DNA of 64,000 nucleotides from Maridesulfovibrio sp. (GTDB lineage Bacteria; Desulfobacterota; Desulfovibrionia; Desulfovibrionales; Desulfovibrionaceae), in NCBI RefSeq assembly GCF_963666665.1, contig NZ_OY762999.1:1369501-1433500 (forward strand). The letters run 5' to 3'. Shown here one piece after another: positions 61,561 to 64,000 of the stretch. Positions within the stretch are counted from its first letter, which is position 1, and each line of letters starts with the position of its first letter. The notes under the pieces were generated by a model. It did no database searches. It was not told the origin of the DNA and saw only the letters and a program-made list of their open reading frames with translations. Both the position numbers and the translations under genes were made by a program.

Positions 61561-61977
61561 CTAGAAATTCATCGCCGAAAAAGAAGAAATTTCAATAATT
61601 CCCTCCCTGCTTCCACTCATTGCAGCCATAAAATCATTAAAAGCTTCCCGGCTGCCAAGAACTGCCCGTTTCCCTTCCAAATACCCAGGTTTGGTCCCTG
61701 TAAGCGGACATCCTTCAGTATCATCAACTGTATTGCCTTTATGAATTCGGACATATGACCGCCCCGGAACATCTTTAACAGTCCACAATTCGCATCGTTT
61801 CGAAGGTGAATACTCAAGCTTAAGAGGGTACCGCCCTACGGGTATACACGAAATATTCTGCTGATTTTCGCGCCAAGGTTCTTCTAATGTCCAGCATATG
61901 GATTTCCCATCGACCAACAGACCGCCAAGAGTTGCTTCATCTGTTGATTCCACACGTATCAATTCCACTTTTCGCAT
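61561..61977 (-). CDS. DUF5675 family protein
   Basis: 138 residues. It matches DUF5675: LGGLLVDGKSICWTLEEPW at the front, CIPVGRYPLKLEYSPS in the middle, and a conserved histidine/cysteine region RIHKGNTVDDTEGCPLTG. The H...GC order recalls L,D-transpeptidase-like folds, so a cell-wall activity is conceivable but unproven. The family is common in prophages and near holin-like genes, and a holin-like gene starts 280 bases away. AAAGGAG precedes the ATG. Confidence 0.8.
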   Translation of the reverse strand: MRKVELIRVESTDEATLGGLLVDGKSICWTLEEPWRENQQNISCIPVGRYPLKLEYSPSKRCELWTVKDVPGRSYVRIHKGNTVDDTEGCPLTGTKPGYLEGKRAVLGSREAFNDFMAAMSGSREGIIEISSFSAMNF

Positions 61978-62172
61978 AAGAACACTCCTTTATAAAAGTT
62001 GAAGTTAAGCTTGAACAAATCACATCCATATACTTTCAAGCTTATTTCTATCTTTGAGTGAAATGCGGCCATCGCCCAGCTTGACAGTGTCCTGACCAAC
62101 AAACAATCACTAATAAAATCAGCCCATAGACATGAATCTTTACCGTCCAGTTTAAGTACAAAATAACCCCTA

Positions 62173-62200
62173 TTGACAAGACTCAGAATCAAGATATTTT
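62173..62200 (+). promoter_or_regulatory. Promoter of the holin-like cassette
   Basis: TTGACA (62173-62178), 16-base spacer, TATTTT (62195-62200), 58 bases before the start codon. The rest of the 280-base gap 61978-62257 holds the promoter of the DUF5675 gene and no evident gene. Confidence 0.5.
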
Positions 62201-62257
62201 ACAAATAATGCTTAAATAGCAACAGATATTTACTCAACTATTTGCATAGGAGGTCAA

Positions 62258-62845
62258 ATGGGCAGAGAATCAAAAATTTTAAAATCAACTTTCTGGATTA
62301 CTTTATTAACTACCTTGCTTTACGCAGCTCCAGCCCTTGCCTCAAATGGAACTCTGAATGGGCTAAATCCCACTGACCAACAAGTATACGACGACGCCCT
62401 TACCTTACTTTTCAAAACCTTCATCCTCGCAACTTTCATAGAAGTCTCCTTCACCACTCTCTTTGACTGGCGGTTCTTTATAAAACACACCTACAATAAA
62501 GGTTGGAAAACCCCCATCATCGTCATCACCCTGTTTATTTTCTGCAAATCAGCAGAGCTGGACATAGTCCAAAAGCTCATCAACATCCTCTTTGGCAATG
62601 GACATTCTGTTAACGCTAATATTGATTTCTTCCTAACCTCCATGCTCTTGGCCGGAGGAAGTGGCAGCATGAACACCCTATTCAAAAAGCTTAAATTACG
62701 GGACCCGAAACAACGGGAAAATCGCTTCCTTGAAGCACAAGAAGAAGACAATCTAAAAAGTGAGAACGAACGATTGAAGGAAGAGATTCGCCAACTCAAA
62801 GGTGAAACAGAAGCAACGTCAGACTTACCCGAAGGAGGTGCATAA
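62258..62845 (+). CDS. Holin-like membrane protein with coiled-coil tail
   Basis: 195 residues: a signal-like first helix (STFWITLLTTLLYAAPALA), then about three helices (LLFKTFILATFIEVSFTTLF, TPIIVITLFIFCKS, FLTSMLLAGGSGSMNTLF) and a charged coiled-coil tail (ENERLKEEIRQLK). The LLAGGSGSMNTLFKK turn resembles phage holin-type proteins, but the length and tail are unusual, so holin is a tentative label. AGGAGG precedes the ATG. Its stop overlaps the next start by one base (TAATG). Confidence 0.65.
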   Translation: MGRESKILKSTFWITLLTTLLYAAPALASNGTLNGLNPTDQQVYDDALTLLFKTFILATFIEVSFTTLFDWRFFIKHTYNKGWKTPIIVITLFIFCKSAELDIVQKLINILFGNGHSVNANIDFFLTSMLLAGGSGSMNTLFKKLKLRDPKQRENRFLEAQEEDNLKSENERLKEEIRQLKGETEATSDLPEGGA

Positions 62846-64000
62846 TGATAATGGATACCGCAACAATAATTATCTTCGCCATACGAGCCTCTATTAAGAT
62901 CGGAGAGGCCGGGTACAAGAGTTATGTGGATATTACCCGTAACCGGGAATTGGTGTTGCCGCTGCCTGATTTGCATAATGAAATGAATGAAGGAGATGCC
63001 TGGCTGTTTTTCTTTGAAAACGAATCTTGTGAAGGGGCTCAATTTGCAAGGAAAATCGAAGGCAGCCAGACAAAACCATGGCCGAAGGTAGTTGCTCTGG
63101 CTAAAAAACTTAACATCATGACTGATGACGAAAGGACTGAACTAGTAAGTTTAGCTATCAAAGCTAAGATACAGCTCATGGCTTGGAAAGGAGAAGGGAA
63201 TAGCCAGGAAAATGGTTACGATCCCGGCAACGGTAAAGCAATTGCGGCACTATACGCTGTAGAAGGATGGGAAAACGGCACCTCAAAAGCAACGTCAATC
63301 CAAAGTGTTGCAGGAGCATTAATCGAAGTAGGAATTGACTTCCTGCAATTAAATCCAAAACTATTCAACATTAATACGACAGAAGGAAAGCTGATAAAAT
63401 CTTTTATCAATGAACTCGACGAAATCGAGTTCGCCACTGAATCTTTAGACAAACTGCCTATTTTATTATTTACCGCGACACTAGAATCTGTCGGTGCAAA
63501 CCCTGAAATTTTCGGGAATAATACCAACGTACATGTCTTAATCGGAAATTCAGCCAAGAAAGTTGCGACGCTAGTCAGCGAAAGAAATGAAAAAATTAAT
63601 GAAGACAGCAGCCTTTCCGAAACGGAAAAAAGAAAACAACGTTATAAAATGGAAGCTTGGGGTGAACTGATTTTCCGAGGAGTACTTGATGCCGCAGGAC
63701 ATACTGCGATTTCAGACCCAGGCAACTATTTAGGGATACAAGGAGAAGGCAGCCAATTGCTTGCCCGCAAGGTCGGCGAGGACGTACTGGATTTGATGAT
63801 TGGCGATGACAGCATTAAGTTCAAGCCCGTCTTTAGTCAGGCGGGAGCTGAAAGACTTACCAGAACAGCTCTTGATGTAGTCAGCAAGCATCCAAAATTA
63901 ATCACGCAAACAGACGATAAAATTAACGGTTTACTCTCTGAAATTGCAGCGGGGCTGGCAGGCACTAAGATGCCTATGTTTGATGATGCAATGGTCCCGG
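62845..64000 (+). CDS. Unrecognised large protein, cut by the window end
   Basis: At least 385 residues, open to the last base. It starts MIMDTATIIIFAIRASIKIG with a short hydrophobic stretch, then is soluble and mixed, e.g. GEGNSQENGYDPGNGKAIAALYA and SDPGNYLGIQGEGSQLLARK. Strong GGAGG site, and TAATG coupling to the holin-like gene, so these two act together. No family recognised. Start ATG 62845, or a second ATG two codons on. Confidence 0.72.
   Translation, partial: MIMDTATIIIFAIRASIKIGEAGYKSYVDITRNRELVLPLPDLHNEMNEGDAWLFFFENESCEGAQFARKIEGSQTKPWPKVVALAKKLNIMTDDERTELVSLAIKAKIQLMAWKGEGNSQENGYDPGNGKAIAALYAVEGWENGTSKATSIQSVAGALIEVGIDFLQLNPKLFNINTTEGKLIKSFINELDEIEFATESLDKLPILLFTATLESVGANPEIFGNNTNVHVLIGNSAKKVATLVSERNEKINEDSSLSETEKRKQRYKMEAWGELIFRGVLDAAGHTAISDPGNYLGIQGEGSQLLARKVGEDVLDLMIGDDSIKFKPVFSQAGAERLTRTALDVVSKHPKLITQTDDKINGLLSEIAAGLAGTKMPMFDDAMVP

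Noticed and set aside
61959..62192. 77-residue minus-strand frame before the holin-like gene
   Set aside because: No ribosome-binding site, not conserved-looking, and it overlaps the start and promoter of the DUF5675 gene.
1..64000. CRISPR array or insertion sequence
   Set aside because: No regularly spaced repeats and no transposase were seen; the only direct repeat is the tRNA-Met pair.

Overview
The window reads as chromosome from a Gram-negative, anaerobe-type deltaproteobacterium, most likely a marine member of the Desulfovibrionaceae (Maridesulfovibrio-like). This rests on the LPS and lipoprotein export genes, a YedF selenium-metabolism protein, nickel-uptake accessory proteins, many dCache histidine kinases and sigma-54 control, at moderate GC with AT-rich islands. 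The taxon is inferred from gene content and was not searched.

Region 1 (1-13680) is housekeeping. It holds an acyltransferase next to msbA, yedF, an rRNA pseudouridine synthase, lolA, an ATC-hydrolase-family protein, ftsK (apparently starting at a CTG), efp, aroQ, engB, lptG/lptF, a small conserved protein, uppP, and two tandem tRNA-Met(CAU) genes that share an identical structured leader. Region 2 (13680-23330) holds an NMT1-type binding protein fused to a histidine kinase, a glycine-zipper protein, a family-3 binding protein, a nuclease-like/beta-barrel fusion, a NikL/NikK-like pair, a double-REC HD-GYP protein, small proteins and tmRNA (ssrA). Region 3 (23380-31600) holds a dipeptide/nickel-type ABC importer with fused ATPases and an internal terminator, a SAM methyltransferase, thiM and a Fic protein.

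Region 4 (31700-34190) is a visibly AT-rich pair: an HD-REC protein overlapping a histidine kinase. Region 5 (34550-55740) is the most unusual part. Twelve close-packed minus-strand genes run from 47130 down to 34627: five response regulators, two kinases, a PEP-synthase-like protein, a Yip1 protein, a 50-residue membrane protein, a DASS anion transporter and a chemoreceptor. They appear to start from a sigma-54 promoter. A divergent sigma-54 promoter drives a 1006-residue membrane protein, and a third precedes an unknown 202-residue protein. Between them lie another dCache kinase and a membrane-bound sigma-54 activator with an altered GAFTGA loop and a winged-helix instead of a Fis-type DNA-binding end. 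I read this as one regulon centred on sensing and anion transport. One kinase and the chemoreceptor in it carry single-base frameshifts in homopolymer runs.

Region 6 (55900-64000) holds a ZIP metal transporter, an SLC13/RCK_C permease, an AT-rich two-helix membrane protein, an orphan sugar-type binding protein, an M14-type metallopeptidase, a DUF5675 protein, a holin-like membrane protein and a long unrecognised protein cut by the window end. I saw no CRISPR array, insertion sequence or rRNA.
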